Shown: positions 17,873-25,601, counted from the first letter of the stretch. The stretch: 47,811 nucleotides of DNA from Lachnospiraceae bacterium (GCA_015057515.1 SVED01000008.1:1-47811); one strand, 5' to 3'. Notes: generated by a model not told the origin, from the letters alone. Program-made: numbers and translations.

Positions 17873-18601
17873 ATGATTAAGATTGCGATATGTGATGACG
17901 ATTTAAAGCAACAACTAAATATTAAAGGCTTGGTGGAAAATGTTTTTATCAGAGAAGAACAAACCTACGAAATTATCGAGTATACGTCAGGTGAAAAATT
18001 GGTGACTGATATGCCTGAAGCAAGATACGATATTGTCCTACTGGATATAGATATGCCTACTATGGATGGTATAGAGGTTGCCAACAAAATTGATGAGATT
18101 TGGAAAGATGTAAATGTTGTTTTTGTCACAAATAGAAGTGATTTGGTGTTTGAGGCCTTAAGCTGTAATCCATACAGATTTATTCGAAAAGAATATATGG
18201 AGGAAGGTATAGATGAAGCTATGTCGTCCTTGATAACAAAGATATCTAATGAGACTTATGTTGTATCCTTTGGAGACAAGAAGGAACATTATAGCTTTAA
18301 AATTAATGATTTGGTATATATTGAAAGTAAGAAACATTATGTGTATTTTCGTCTTGATGATGAGGAAGAGTACAAGATACGAGATAGACTTGCTAACTAT
18401 GAAAAAAAGCTAGCAGACTATGGTTTTATAAAAATTCACGGAAGCATTTTAGTAAATGTAAGAAAGATAAGAAAAATAAGTAGTGTGGAAGTAGTGTTGG
18501 TAAATGGTGAGAAACTTCCTATAAGCAGAAGCAACTCAGAAAAAATAAAGATGCACTTTTTGAATGAGATGAGGAGACATGTGAATGGAGTTATTGTATA
18601 A
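17873..18601 (+). CDS. LytTR response regulator, AgrA-like
   Basis: A 242-residue two-component regulator. The N-terminal receiver has acidic residues DDD at 8-10 and the phospho-acceptor Asp58 in VLLDIDMP; the C-terminal half is a LytTR DNA-binding domain (LVYIESKKHYVYFRL, then GFIKIHGSILVNVRKIRKI). LytTR regulators bind paired short direct repeats. A matching repeat pair lies upstream of agrB, making this the likely activator. The kinase gene overlaps its 3' end by 17 bases, and the gap to deoC is 46 bases with no clear terminator, so read-through from deoC is possible. Confidence 0.92.
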   Translation: MIKIAICDDDLKQQLNIKGLVENVFIREEQTYEIIEYTSGEKLVTDMPEARYDIVLLDIDMPTMDGIEVANKIDEIWKDVNVVFVTNRSDLVFEALSCNPYRFIRKEYMEEGIDEAMSSLITKISNETYVVSFGDKKEHYSFKINDLVYIESKKHYVYFRLDDEEEYKIRDRLANYEKKLADYGFIKIHGSILVNVRKIRKISSVEVVLVNGEKLPISRSNSEKIKMHFLNEMRRHVNGVIV

Positions 18602-19883
18602 CATATCTGAGATGGTGGCAAATATAATAGATGGTTTACTGGGACCTGTATTTATATCATTACTGTGTGGAAAAAAAGACCATATTAAATGGCATTTGTT
18701 TATAATAGGACTAATAATATCAGCTATACCATTAAGTCTGTTATCATTATATGTTTCTATTGTGCCAATACAGGTACTGGTATTTTTTATAGTATTAATG
18801 TCTTTTTCTATAATTTTTTTGGATAAAGGGATAGGAAAGAAGTTTTATGCAGTTTTCATTTGGAATGTTGTTCTTATGTTGAGCAATATGCTGGTAGTAT
18901 ATGGTGTGGTAAATATTTTTAAGTGGGATAATGAGGTGGTTCTGCAATCAGGAAGCGTGCAAAGAGTGTTGCTTATTATAATTCATAAAATAGTGCTGGC
19001 TTTAATGTGTATATTATTTATTTATTATGATAACCGTCATTCTATGGATTATAAGCAATGGTTAATCACTATTATCCAATTTGTTGGTACACTCTTTATT
19101 GGGGCTATAATAACTGACTTATATATGAAAGATATTTTTGACGAATCAAACGTTGGTGAGTTAATTATTATGACATTGGCTTTGTTTGTTATATGTATAG
19201 CAGTATGTATATGCCAACATATTATAAATAAGCAAAATCAGTATAAGTTAGAATATGAAAAGCTTCGCACACATTTAGAAAGTGAAGAGAGAAACATTGA
19301 GAAAATACAGGAACTATATGAGAATAGCAGTATATTACGACATGATATAAAACATTATGCCGTAATGGTTAAGGAGCTATTAAAGAAAGAAGAATATGAA
19401 AAAATAGAGCACATTATGGATGATATGATAGAGGAAAAACTGGTTAATGACACAGTTTTATACACATCAAGTGGTATGCTAAATGCTGTATTAAATAATA
19501 AGCTATCCATATGTAAAAAGCATAATGTAAGATTTGATGTAGAAGTAAGTTGTACAATTCCAGAGGAAAAACTTCTTAACATATGTGTTGTTATGGCTAA
19601 TCTTTTGGATAATGCCATTGAAGCTGAAAAGAAAGAGGATGATAAAGCCGTATGCTGTAAAATAAAAAAGAATAAGGATATGTTAAATATATATATAAGT
19701 AATAACATTTCCGAATCAGTGTTAGAAGCTAATCCAAAGCTTGTCACAACAAAAAATGATAAACGACAACATGGCTTTGGCACAAAAAGTATAATAAAAA
19801 GAGTGAAAGAGATGGACGGAATATATAATGTAAGTGAAGATAGGAAAAAGTTTATAATAGAGATTTTTGTACCATATGCGTAG
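18585..19883 (+). CDS. GHKL sensor histidine kinase, AgrC-like
   Basis: A 432-residue receptor kinase. The first 210 residues form about six hydrophobic segments; a coiled coil follows; then the phospho-acceptor motif LRHDIKHY (His near 253) and an ATPase domain with an N box (VVMANLLDNAIEAEKK) and a glycine box (HGFGTKSIIKRV). This is the architecture of peptide pheromone receptors of the AgrC type. The gene overlaps the response-regulator gene, so the pair is one translational unit. The expected ligand is the processed product of the small agrD-like gene downstream. Confidence 0.9.
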   Translation: MELLYNISEMVANIIDGLLGPVFISLLCGKKDHIKWHLFIIGLIISAIPLSLLSLYVSIVPIQVLVFFIVLMSFSIIFLDKGIGKKFYAVFIWNVVLMLSNMLVVYGVVNIFKWDNEVVLQSGSVQRVLLIIIHKIVLALMCILFIYYDNRHSMDYKQWLITIIQFVGTLFIGAIITDLYMKDIFDESNVGELIIMTLALFVICIAVCICQHIINKQNQYKLEYEKLRTHLESEERNIEKIQELYENSSILRHDIKHYAVMVKELLKKEEYEKIEHIMDDMIEEKLVNDTVLYTSSGMLNAVLNNKLSICKKHNVRFDVEVSCTIPEEKLLNICVVMANLLDNAIEAEKKEDDKAVCCKIKKNKDMLNIYISNNISESVLEANPKLVTTKNDKRQHGFGTKSIIKRVKEMDGIYNVSEDRKKFIIEIFVPYA

Positions 19884-19891
19884 GTGAAGTT

Positions 19892-19925
19892 TGCAAATCT
19901 TGCCAGAAATCTGCAAATCTTGCCA
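19892..19925 (+). repeat. Two 14-bp direct repeats, likely LytTR regulator site
   Basis: TGCAAATCTTGCCA occurs at 19892-19905 and again, identical, at 19912-19925, a 20-base period (about two helical turns). The second copy ends five bases before the -35 box of the agrB promoter. Paired direct repeats at this place are how AgrA/ComE-type LytTR activators bind. The motif was not noticed elsewhere in the window. Confidence 0.75.
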
Positions 19926-19930
19926 AGCCA

Positions 19931-19960
19931 TTGAAAAAAAGTAGAAAAGAAAGCTATCAT
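19931..19960 (+). promoter_or_regulatory. Promoter of the agrB-agrD-exporter operon
   Basis: TTGAAA at 19931-19936, 18 bases, TATCAT at 19955-19960. It lies 20 bases before the AgrB start and directly downstream of the direct repeats, the position expected for an activated promoter. Confidence 0.65.
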
Positions 19961-19980
19961 ATCTGTAAGGAGGATATTCT

Positions 19981-20559
19981 ATGATTTCAGATATGATGGC
20001 TTTTTATTTGTTGAATAAAAAACTAATTACTGAGGATGAATTGCCCATATATAAGTACGGATTAAGTGCGTTTGTGAATAGTTTTTCTCAGATTATTTTG
20101 TTATTCCTCTTGGGGGTTTGTTGTGGAGTGGTGTCTGAAACTGTGGCGTTCTTGTTGGTGTTTATATTAATAAGGCGTTTTACAGGAGGTTATCATGCGG
20201 ATACAAAGATGAAGTGCTTGGTGTGTGGTGTATTTATGTGGTTTATTGCCACCTCGGTGAGCAAAGTTTCATTATCTCATAATGTGATTGTGATTTTATA
20301 TCTGGTCATAGTTATATTCTCTGTTGTTATAACATTTAAATATGCACCAGTAGAGCATTATAATAAGCCGTTGAGCAGAAGCATATATGAAAAAAATAAG
20401 AAGTATAGTCGTATTTGCCTGGGTGTTTTCGAATTGCTGGGAGTGTGGCTGCTTTTTATTGATACATCTCTCAGTTATACCATTATGATGACTATTTTTC
20501 TGGTAAGCATATTAATTCTTATAGGAAGGAGGGATTGTCGTGAAAAACTTAGTAGGTAA
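19981..20559 (+). CDS. agrB: Accessory gene regulator protein B (pheromone-processing membrane protease)
   Basis: A 192-residue membrane cysteine endopeptidase that cuts the AgrD precursor C-terminal to the ring and closes the (thio)lactone. The motif RRFTGGYHADTKMKC is present, with His72 and Cys79 seven residues apart as in the staphylococcal enzyme. About five or six hydrophobic segments fill the rest (for example 35-50, 53-64, 81-93, 100-113, 150-184). AAGGAGG precedes the ATG. The agrD-like gene overlaps its last 20 bases. The catalytic pair being intact argues that the system is working. Confidence 0.94.
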   Translation: MISDMMAFYLLNKKLITEDELPIYKYGLSAFVNSFSQIILLFLLGVCCGVVSETVAFLLVFILIRRFTGGYHADTKMKCLVCGVFMWFIATSVSKVSLSHNVIVILYLVIVIFSVVITFKYAPVEHYNKPLSRSIYEKNKKYSRICLGVFELLGVWLLFIDTSLSYTIMMTIFLVSILILIGRRDCREKLSR

Positions 20560-20686
20560 GGTTATCAAAGCAGTTGGTGAAGAAACTGCAAAGATTACCG
20601 TTAATAAGGCTTCGGTGTGGATGTTATATCAGGAAGAAGAACCACAGTCAGTAAGAGAAAGATTTGTGGCAAGTGAGGAGGAATAG
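20540..20686 (+). CDS. agrD: AgrD-like cyclic autoinducer precursor with serine in place of the ring cysteine
   Basis: A 48-residue gene with a GTG start and a strong ribosome-binding site (GGAAGGAGGG) inside the end of agrB. The peptide has the three AgrD parts: an amphipathic leader (MKNLVGKVIKAVGEETAKITVNKA), a short hydrophobic core (S25-V-W-M-L29), and an acidic tail with the conserved proline (YQEEEPQSVRERF). Clostridial precursors typically have Cys-x-W-x-x at the core; here the position is Ser and the whole peptide has no cysteine. Staphylococcus intermedius AgrD also uses Ser and gives a lactone instead of a thiolactone, so a Ser-lactone ring is plausible. The next gene starts two bases after the stop. 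Confidence 0.82.
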   Translation: MKNLVGKVIKAVGEETAKITVNKASVWMLYQEEEPQSVRERFVASEEE

Positions 20687-20688
20687 AG

Positions 20689-21159
20689 ATGAAGAAATTA
20701 AGAAGCAGATTAGTAATGATGACAATGGTAGCAATGTTGGCAATTATAGGGTTTAGTAATAGTGGCGATACCTTGGCTGGAAATACCGCTGATGCTACAT
20801 GGTCATTTTCGCTGAGTGTTAGTAATTCAAATATTCAAAAAATAACCAAAAGGGAGAAAACCGATACTACAAAAATTTATTTACAATGGAGTAGTACCTA
20901 TGGTGGTAATTTATCTGCTATATACGTTTCTCCATATGGTGCAAATAGTTTATCAGGTGGTTCATCTCCTGCAGGAACAAGTGGTGGCGGAGAGGTGTTT
21001 TATAGAGTGCCTTCAACTGGACAATATTCTTTAACCAATTATGTTAAGGAACTTGGATATGGATATGCTACAGTAGGTATGAAGGGTGCTGCCGGTTCGG
21101 GAACTGCGAAAGGCAACTGGAGTCCTGACAGCCGATACAATTATACTATTTTATATTAA
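20689..21159 (+). CDS. Small secreted protein of unknown family in the agr operon
   Basis: A 156-residue protein with a signal peptide (basic MKKLRSRL, hydrophobic MMTMVAMLAIIGF, likely cut near TLAG-NTADA). The mature part is about 125 residues, rich in Ser, Gly, Tyr and Thr, without cysteine, and looks all-beta: DTTKIYLQWSSTYGG, AIYVSPYGANS, then SLTNYVKELGYGYATVGMKG and a final GNWSPDSRYN. I do not recognise the family. It begins two bases after agrD with a ribosome-binding site inside agrD (GAGGAGG), so it is co-expressed with the pheromone. Its position suggests it is the secreted effector of the circuit, perhaps bacteriocin-like; that is inference. Confidence 0.8.
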   Translation: MKKLRSRLVMMTMVAMLAIIGFSNSGDTLAGNTADATWSFSLSVSNSNIQKITKREKTDTTKIYLQWSSTYGGNLSAIYVSPYGANSLSGGSSPAGTSGGGEVFYRVPSTGQYSLTNYVKELGYGYATVGMKGAAGSGTAKGNWSPDSRYNYTILY

Positions 21160-21169
21160 GGAGTGCCAT

Positions 21170-21955
21170 ATGAAAAGAGTATGCTACATAATTGGCATTA
21201 CAGTACTCTTTTTGTGCATTTTCCTTGTTGGTTTAAAGCGTAGAGGTGAACGGGAAGAGCAGGCAGTTGCTCCTTCCAACATCTCTGTAAGAGATGAGCC
21301 GGAGGACTATGTGGAGGAAGATATTAGTATTGCCACAGATGGGGACGCAGATAGGTATGCTGAAAAAAATGAAGATAATGTATACACAATGTCAGATGGA
21401 GCCTGTGTATATGATGGCTTTGCTTATGAGATTGTTGAGGCTAAGATGTATGATTCTCTTGACGAATTTATGCAGATGGATGGATATAATGAAGAATATC
21501 ATAATTTACACAAATTTTGGACAGAAGAGGACAAAACTGTTTCAGTGATTGTATATGTAAAATATAAACTTACCAATATAAGCGATTCAGCTTATAGAGA
21601 CTTAAATATTACTCAATTGGGTGTTGCATATGTCAATGAAGCAGGAGAAACAAGTGGTGGAATTGATTCATATGGAGCAGGACCATATATTGAAGCAATA
21701 TATGCAACCATCCCGGAAAATGCCATAGATGAAAAAAATTTTGATTGTCCTAGACTTGCGCCCCAGGAAACCATTGAACTTGAAATCGCATTTCTTAACA
21801 CAGGTATAAATAAGGATGGTGTTTGGTGTAAGCCTTACGAAATGTATGATGGGGAGTGGTATTTTACAAGCGAGGGCTACAATATATGTATGACTACAGT
21901 ATATAACATATATGAGGACACGGAGCATATAAAAATAAAAATGGATATGGATTAA
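21170..21955 (+). CDS. Membrane-anchored protein of unknown function (1 of 2)
   Basis: A 261-residue protein with one N-terminal membrane segment (YIIGITVLFLCIFLVGL), a low-complexity acidic stretch (about 30-75), and an extracellular domain beginning ACVYDGFAYEIVEAKMYDSLDEF. The domain has alternating beta-type patterns (SVIVYVKYKLTNISDSAYRDLNI, ETIELEIAFLNTGI) like the DUF4352-type immunoglobulin-fold proteins of Firmicutes, but no family is claimed. The in-frame ORF extends upstream; ATG 21170 is chosen because TAAGGAG, overlapping the previous stop, precedes it. The opening of the domain resembles the next gene product. Confidence 0.75.
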   Translation: MKRVCYIIGITVLFLCIFLVGLKRRGEREEQAVAPSNISVRDEPEDYVEEDISIATDGDADRYAEKNEDNVYTMSDGACVYDGFAYEIVEAKMYDSLDEFMQMDGYNEEYHNLHKFWTEEDKTVSVIVYVKYKLTNISDSAYRDLNITQLGVAYVNEAGETSGGIDSYGAGPYIEAIYATIPENAIDEKNFDCPRLAPQETIELEIAFLNTGINKDGVWCKPYEMYDGEWYFTSEGYNICMTTVYNIYEDTEHIKIKMDMD

Positions 21956-21980
21956 AAATTTAAGATAGGAGAAATAAAAT

Positions 21981-22559
21981 TTGAAAAAATACAATCTTAA
22001 AAAGATATGCATTTTGGCTGTCTGTATATTAATAATAATTCTTGTTATATGTCGTGTTTCTTATGTTACAAAAAATGCCCGTGTTCCTGATTTGAATGTT
22101 GTACCCCAGGGGGATAGTGTTGTTTACAAGGGATTGGGATATAGGATAGTAGATGCGGCTTTGTGGGAGTATGACTATTTTTTTGAACAGAACGAAAATC
22201 TTAATAGATATAAGGAAGAATTAATAGATAATGAGATAATGCTGCTTGTTGTGGAAATGGAAATTACAAAGGAGGGTGATAATGGCTATATAGACTATTA
22301 TATGCCTATAAAATATTTCTATGGATTTAACGGTGTATCCCCCTTTATGTTTGCTGATATGAATCCGTCTTTGGTTGATGGTACATTTCACTCAGGTGAT
22401 CATATATATGTGGTTTATGAGATATACAAAAATTCTCTATTGGAAAGTCAATGGAGTGATGTGGTAAATTTTCAGGTTGAATATAGAATTCTACTTGGAA
22501 GCTATCCTGAAAAAAATGAACTACAGATTACAGATATACGAAGAGGTGGTGCAGAATGA
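21981..22559 (+). CDS. Membrane-anchored protein of unknown function (2 of 2)
   Basis: A 192-residue protein with a TTG start behind AGGAG. One membrane segment (residues about 9-24, ICILAVCILIIILVICRV) is followed by an extracellular domain starting SVVYKGLGYRIVDAALWEYDYFF, which lines up with VYDGFAYEIVEAKMYDS of the preceding protein. The domain ends with a beta-rich part (YVVYEIYKN, VNFQVEYRILLGSYPEKN). It overlaps the permease gene by four bases (ATGA), so it belongs to the exporter operon. Could be an accessory or immunity protein; no function is established. Confidence 0.75.
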   Translation: MKKYNLKKICILAVCILIIILVICRVSYVTKNARVPDLNVVPQGDSVVYKGLGYRIVDAALWEYDYFFEQNENLNRYKEELIDNEIMLLVVEMEITKEGDNGYIDYYMPIKYFYGFNGVSPFMFADMNPSLVDGTFHSGDHIYVVYEIYKNSLLESQWSDVVNFQVEYRILLGSYPEKNELQITDIRRGGAE

Positions 22560-23431
22560 TACAATTAGTAAAATTGGAAATAAGTAAAGCGTTAAAGACA
22601 AAAGGCTTTTTTGTAGCAATAGGAATCGGACTGGTTATTTCCATACTGCAAAGCTATTGGTTTTACAATAATGTGTTTACCAATAATAATGAAATATTCG
22701 AGTATTTGATGTCCTTGTCCCCCACAGATTCCCATTATTATGACTTGTGGTTTGAAAATGTTTTTTTAGAAGGATGGCTGGGCTGTGAAGTATATTCTCC
22801 ATACAATAATTTGTTTTATCTTGCCATGCCTTTGCTTGCAGTATTACCCTTTGGCCACAGCTTGTATATGGAGTGGAATAAGGGATATTCATCACAGATT
22901 CTTATAAGAAGTAACAGAAAGAAGTATTTTACAGCAAAGTTCTTAGCAGTATTTATGAGTGGTGGTCTTGCAATTGCAATACCGTTAATATTTAATCTTA
23001 TTATCACAGTATGTTATCTGCCTATTATTCCGGGGGATCCTGTATCTGCGCAGGTGGCAGTTTTTAATATAGGTTTATGGCCGGATTTGTATTTTAATCA
23101 TCCTCTATTATATGCTTTTGCATATATAGCTCTTGATTTTATATGTGGGGGATTAATGGCTTGTATGGCTCTTACTGTCACACATTTTTTTGATAGCGTA
23201 TTTGCTGTCATGCTGTTTCCTTTATTGTTGAATTGTATATTATATTATGGTCTGGACAGTATAGAACCAGCATCCAGAATTTATAATATAAGCTGGTTTG
23301 TCAATCCTGGTCAGCCGGGAATTCGAAACGATTTTAATGCGGTGATTATAACATCAGGGATATGGTTTTTATTACTGGTTATACTTCATTTCGCTTCTAA
23401 TATAAAAAGAGATGTAATAAAAGAGAGGTAA
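22556..23431 (+). CDS. ABC transporter permease (agr operon, first)
   Basis: A 291-residue integral membrane protein with about six segments (near 18-38, 87-105, 125-155, 180-205, 217-235, 262-280) and the opening LVKLEISKALKTKGFF typical of ABC-2-type permeases of the antibiotic/bacteriocin self-protection and export kind. It overlaps the gene before it by four bases and is followed by the ATPase after three bases. Together with the second permease at 24073 it would form the membrane part of one heteromeric exporter. Confidence 0.82.
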   Translation: MIQLVKLEISKALKTKGFFVAIGIGLVISILQSYWFYNNVFTNNNEIFEYLMSLSPTDSHYYDLWFENVFLEGWLGCEVYSPYNNLFYLAMPLLAVLPFGHSLYMEWNKGYSSQILIRSNRKKYFTAKFLAVFMSGGLAIAIPLIFNLIITVCYLPIIPGDPVSAQVAVFNIGLWPDLYFNHPLLYAFAYIALDFICGGLMACMALTVTHFFDSVFAVMLFPLLLNCILYYGLDSIEPASRIYNISWFVNPGQPGIRNDFNAVIITSGIWFLLLVILHFASNIKRDVIKER

Positions 23432-23434
23432 ACA

Positions 23435-24076
23435 ATGAAAATTGAGCTAAAAAATATTACAAAAAAAATAAAGAAAAATACTGTGATTGATGATATAAAT
23501 TATACATTTACAGGAGGATGCATATATGGTCTTGCAGGAAAAAACGGATGTGGAAAAACCATGCTTATGCGTCTTATTGCAGGGCTAATTTATCCCACAG
23601 AAGGCAAAGTATACATAAATGATAGGATGCTCGGAAAGGATATATCTTTTCCGGACAGTATAGGTATACTGATTGAAAATCCAGAGTTTTTGAACGATTA
23701 TACAGGATATGAAAATCTAAAAATGCTGGCAGGCTTACAGAAAAATGTCAGTGATGAGGACATAAAGAATACTCTGGAAAGTGTGGGACTGGACTATAAC
23801 GACAAAAGAAAATTCTATAAATATTCCCTTGGAATGAGACAGAGACTGGGCATTGCCGCTGCGATTATGGGCAAGCCAGACATTATTTTACTGGACGAGC
23901 CAATAAATGCAATTGATGAGGAAGGCGTTGCCCAGATAAAAGAGTTGATTCGTGGACTGGTGGAAGAAAACAGGATAATAATCATTGCCTGTCACGATAA
24001 GGAAGAGATGGATTATCTTGCAGATAAAAAACTTATGATGTCAGCAGGTAAAATTGTGGAGGAGATAATTATATGA
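23435..24076 (+). CDS. ABC transporter ATP-binding protein (agr operon)
   Basis: A 213-residue ATPase. Walker A GLAGKNGCGKTM (near 33-44), the ABC signature YSLGMRQRLGIA, Walker B IILLDEPINAID and the H-loop histidine in IIACHDKEEM are intact. It is shorter than most, with no C-terminal extension. It lies between two six-segment permeases with a 3-base gap and a 4-base overlap (ATGA). The arrangement permease-ATPase-permease fits BcrA/NisF-like exporters that expel or protect against peptides. Substrate unknown. Confidence 0.93.
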   Translation: MKIELKNITKKIKKNTVIDDINYTFTGGCIYGLAGKNGCGKTMLMRLIAGLIYPTEGKVYINDRMLGKDISFPDSIGILIENPEFLNDYTGYENLKMLAGLQKNVSDEDIKNTLESVGLDYNDKRKFYKYSLGMRQRLGIAAAIMGKPDIILLDEPINAIDEEGVAQIKELIRGLVEENRIIIIACHDKEEMDYLADKKLMMSAGKIVEEIII

Positions 24077-24921
24077 TATTTAGATTTGTTTCACATGATT
24101 TAAATGAAGGCATAATCCGGTACAGAAAAAGATATCTGCTAATAATTCTTGTGGCAATTATATCCTGTTTCATGCTGGACAGAAGTACTGAATATATTAC
24201 TACAACCTATGGAGGATATTGGACCCCGCTTGAATATGGAATCAATTTATTTTTAGGAAGATATCCATTTGTATATAGACCTGACAGCATGGATACCTTC
24301 ACAGTACCCTTTGTATGGATATTGACATATATTTTACTTGCTTTTGTTATAGGGGATTATGTACAAAAAGATATGCAGGGCTATGGTATGTATATGATGC
24401 TCAAAAGTAAAAAGCGTTCCTATTGGTGGATTTCAAAATGTGTGTGGTGTGTTATTGTAAATTTGGTCTATTTTGGATTAATATGGTTGACATATATATC
24501 CTATGCGTGGATGAAAAATGGGGATATAGCCATTTATAAAAACTTATTCATTAGAAGTAATTATTTTGGTTGGCGTTTTGAAGATAAGAGCGTAGGATTT
24601 TTAATAATGATGGTTGTGGTTATGCCGATTTTAGTAGGTGTTGTACAGTCCATAATACAGATTTTTTTATCTGTTGTGTTTGATGCAACAGTAACTATGG
24701 TGTTTGTTGCCGGGGGACTGGTTTTAAGCTGCTATTATGGTAACCCGTTAATCCCCCATGGATACGGTATGTTACTAAGATATTATAAAGATGAATCCAA
24801 CCCTGATTTTGTTCCAAATGATATTCAAAGCGGAATAGTGATTTTGCTTACAATGATAGTTATTGCTACAGTAGTTGGGTATGTTTTTTTTAGAAGGAAA
24901 AATATACTTAGTAGACGGTAG
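24073..24921 (+). CDS. ABC transporter permease (agr operon, second)
   Basis: A 282-residue membrane protein with about six hydrophobic segments (near 20-36, 75-98, 115-142, 175-205, 210-225, 255-275). It overlaps the ATPase gene by four bases and is the last gene of the apparent agrB-started operon. No clear terminator follows; a short gap leads to a lipoprotein gene. It shares little visible sequence with the first permease apart from its topology. Confidence 0.82.
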   Translation: MIFRFVSHDLNEGIIRYRKRYLLIILVAIISCFMLDRSTEYITTTYGGYWTPLEYGINLFLGRYPFVYRPDSMDTFTVPFVWILTYILLAFVIGDYVQKDMQGYGMYMMLKSKKRSYWWISKCVWCVIVNLVYFGLIWLTYISYAWMKNGDIAIYKNLFIRSNYFGWRFEDKSVGFLIMMVVVMPILVGVVQSIIQIFLSVVFDATVTMVFVAGGLVLSCYYGNPLIPHGYGMLLRYYKDESNPDFVPNDIQSGIVILLTMIVIATVVGYVFFRRKNILSRR

Positions 24922-25030
24922 ATAATAGACAAAATACCAGTGTTCAGGCATAATCACTATTTTTTGACGTTTTATGTGATATATAAATAACTTAAACGAA
25001 GGAAATCTTTTAATTAAAATAGGAGGACGT

Positions 25031-25429
25031 ATGAAAAAAATACACTTTATATGCTTATTATTGTTACTTTGCTTATGTGGATGTTCCAAAGAATCTGACA
25101 AGGCTGAAAAGGAGGTTAATTCTGGAACAGATGCTTCAGATGTTGAATACATAGATGAGTCGGATTTTTTGCAATCCATTGATGAACAGGCTAAAATCTG
25201 GCAAAATGGTTGTGATAGTATTATAACAGATATATCCAATATCGAATGGGTAGAAAGTGTAAGCATTACACCTTCTGGTTATGAAGAATATATGTCTGCC
25301 GGAAAATGTACCATAACTTGCTCTGTGAATGATGTTGCGCCAGATGAAGCTGATGTAAGGAAAACTCTTGAAGATTATCTGGATGCAGCTAATATTATTA
25401 CAAATTACGAGTTGATTATTATAAATTAA
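25031..25429 (+). CDS. Small lipoprotein of unknown function
   Basis: A 132-residue protein with a lipoprotein signal (MKKIHFICLLLLLCLCGC, lipobox cysteine 18), then an acidic linker and a small domain (SDFLQSIDEQAKIWQNGCDSIITDISNIEWVESVSI). No known family recognised. TAGGAGGA precedes the ATG. A TTGACG at 24964-24969 could be the -35 of its own promoter, with no good -10. It lies 109 bases after the exporter and may be a surface accessory or immunity protein of that locus. A strong terminator closes the region. Confidence 0.72.
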   Translation: MKKIHFICLLLLLCLCGCSKESDKAEKEVNSGTDASDVEYIDESDFLQSIDEQAKIWQNGCDSIITDISNIEWVESVSITPSGYEEYMSAGKCTITCSVNDVAPDEADVRKTLEDYLDAANIITNYELIIIN

Positions 25430-25494
25430 GTGCAACAGGCAAATTGTTATGTCAGACGGGAAAATATGCTAAGCATACTACTATGTGAAAAGTG

Positions 25495-25549
25495 CCGTGA
25501 ATTGTATATATACTAAGGATTATGTGTATATACAATTTACGGTTTTTTT
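25495..25549 (+). terminator. Terminator closing the agr region
   Basis: A 19-bp stem (25495-25513 with 25524-25542) with two G-U pairs, a 10-base loop and seven T. Likely end of the agr-exporter-lipoprotein region. Confidence 0.93.
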
Positions 25550-25570
25550 AAATTAAATAAATTTTACCTC

Positions 25571-25599
25571 TTGACAACAGAAAAATACAGATGTATTAT
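25571..25599 (+). promoter_or_regulatory. Strong sigma-A promoter of the SPFH gene
   Basis: TTGACA at 25571-25576, 17 bases, TATTAT at 25594-25599. One of the best promoters in the window; it runs straight into a palindrome at the expected start site. Confidence 0.85.
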
Positions 25600-25601
25600 G
25601 A

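Noticed and set aside
19355-19960. 201-codon open frame on the minus strand over the kinase gene
   Set aside because: Antisense to the conserved ATPase domain of the AgrC-like kinase; rich in Phe, Ser and Leu as expected of the complement of an AT-rich gene.
20689-21159. Assignment of the secreted protein to lactococcin 972 or DUF2712 families
   Set aside because: Size, secretion and ABC neighbours fit, but the sequence patterns I recall for those families are not present, so no family is claimed.
21086-21169. Longer N-terminal extension of the first membrane-anchored protein
   Set aside because: Overlaps the secreted protein gene; the start at 21170 has a strong ribosome-binding site and gives a proper membrane segment at the N terminus.
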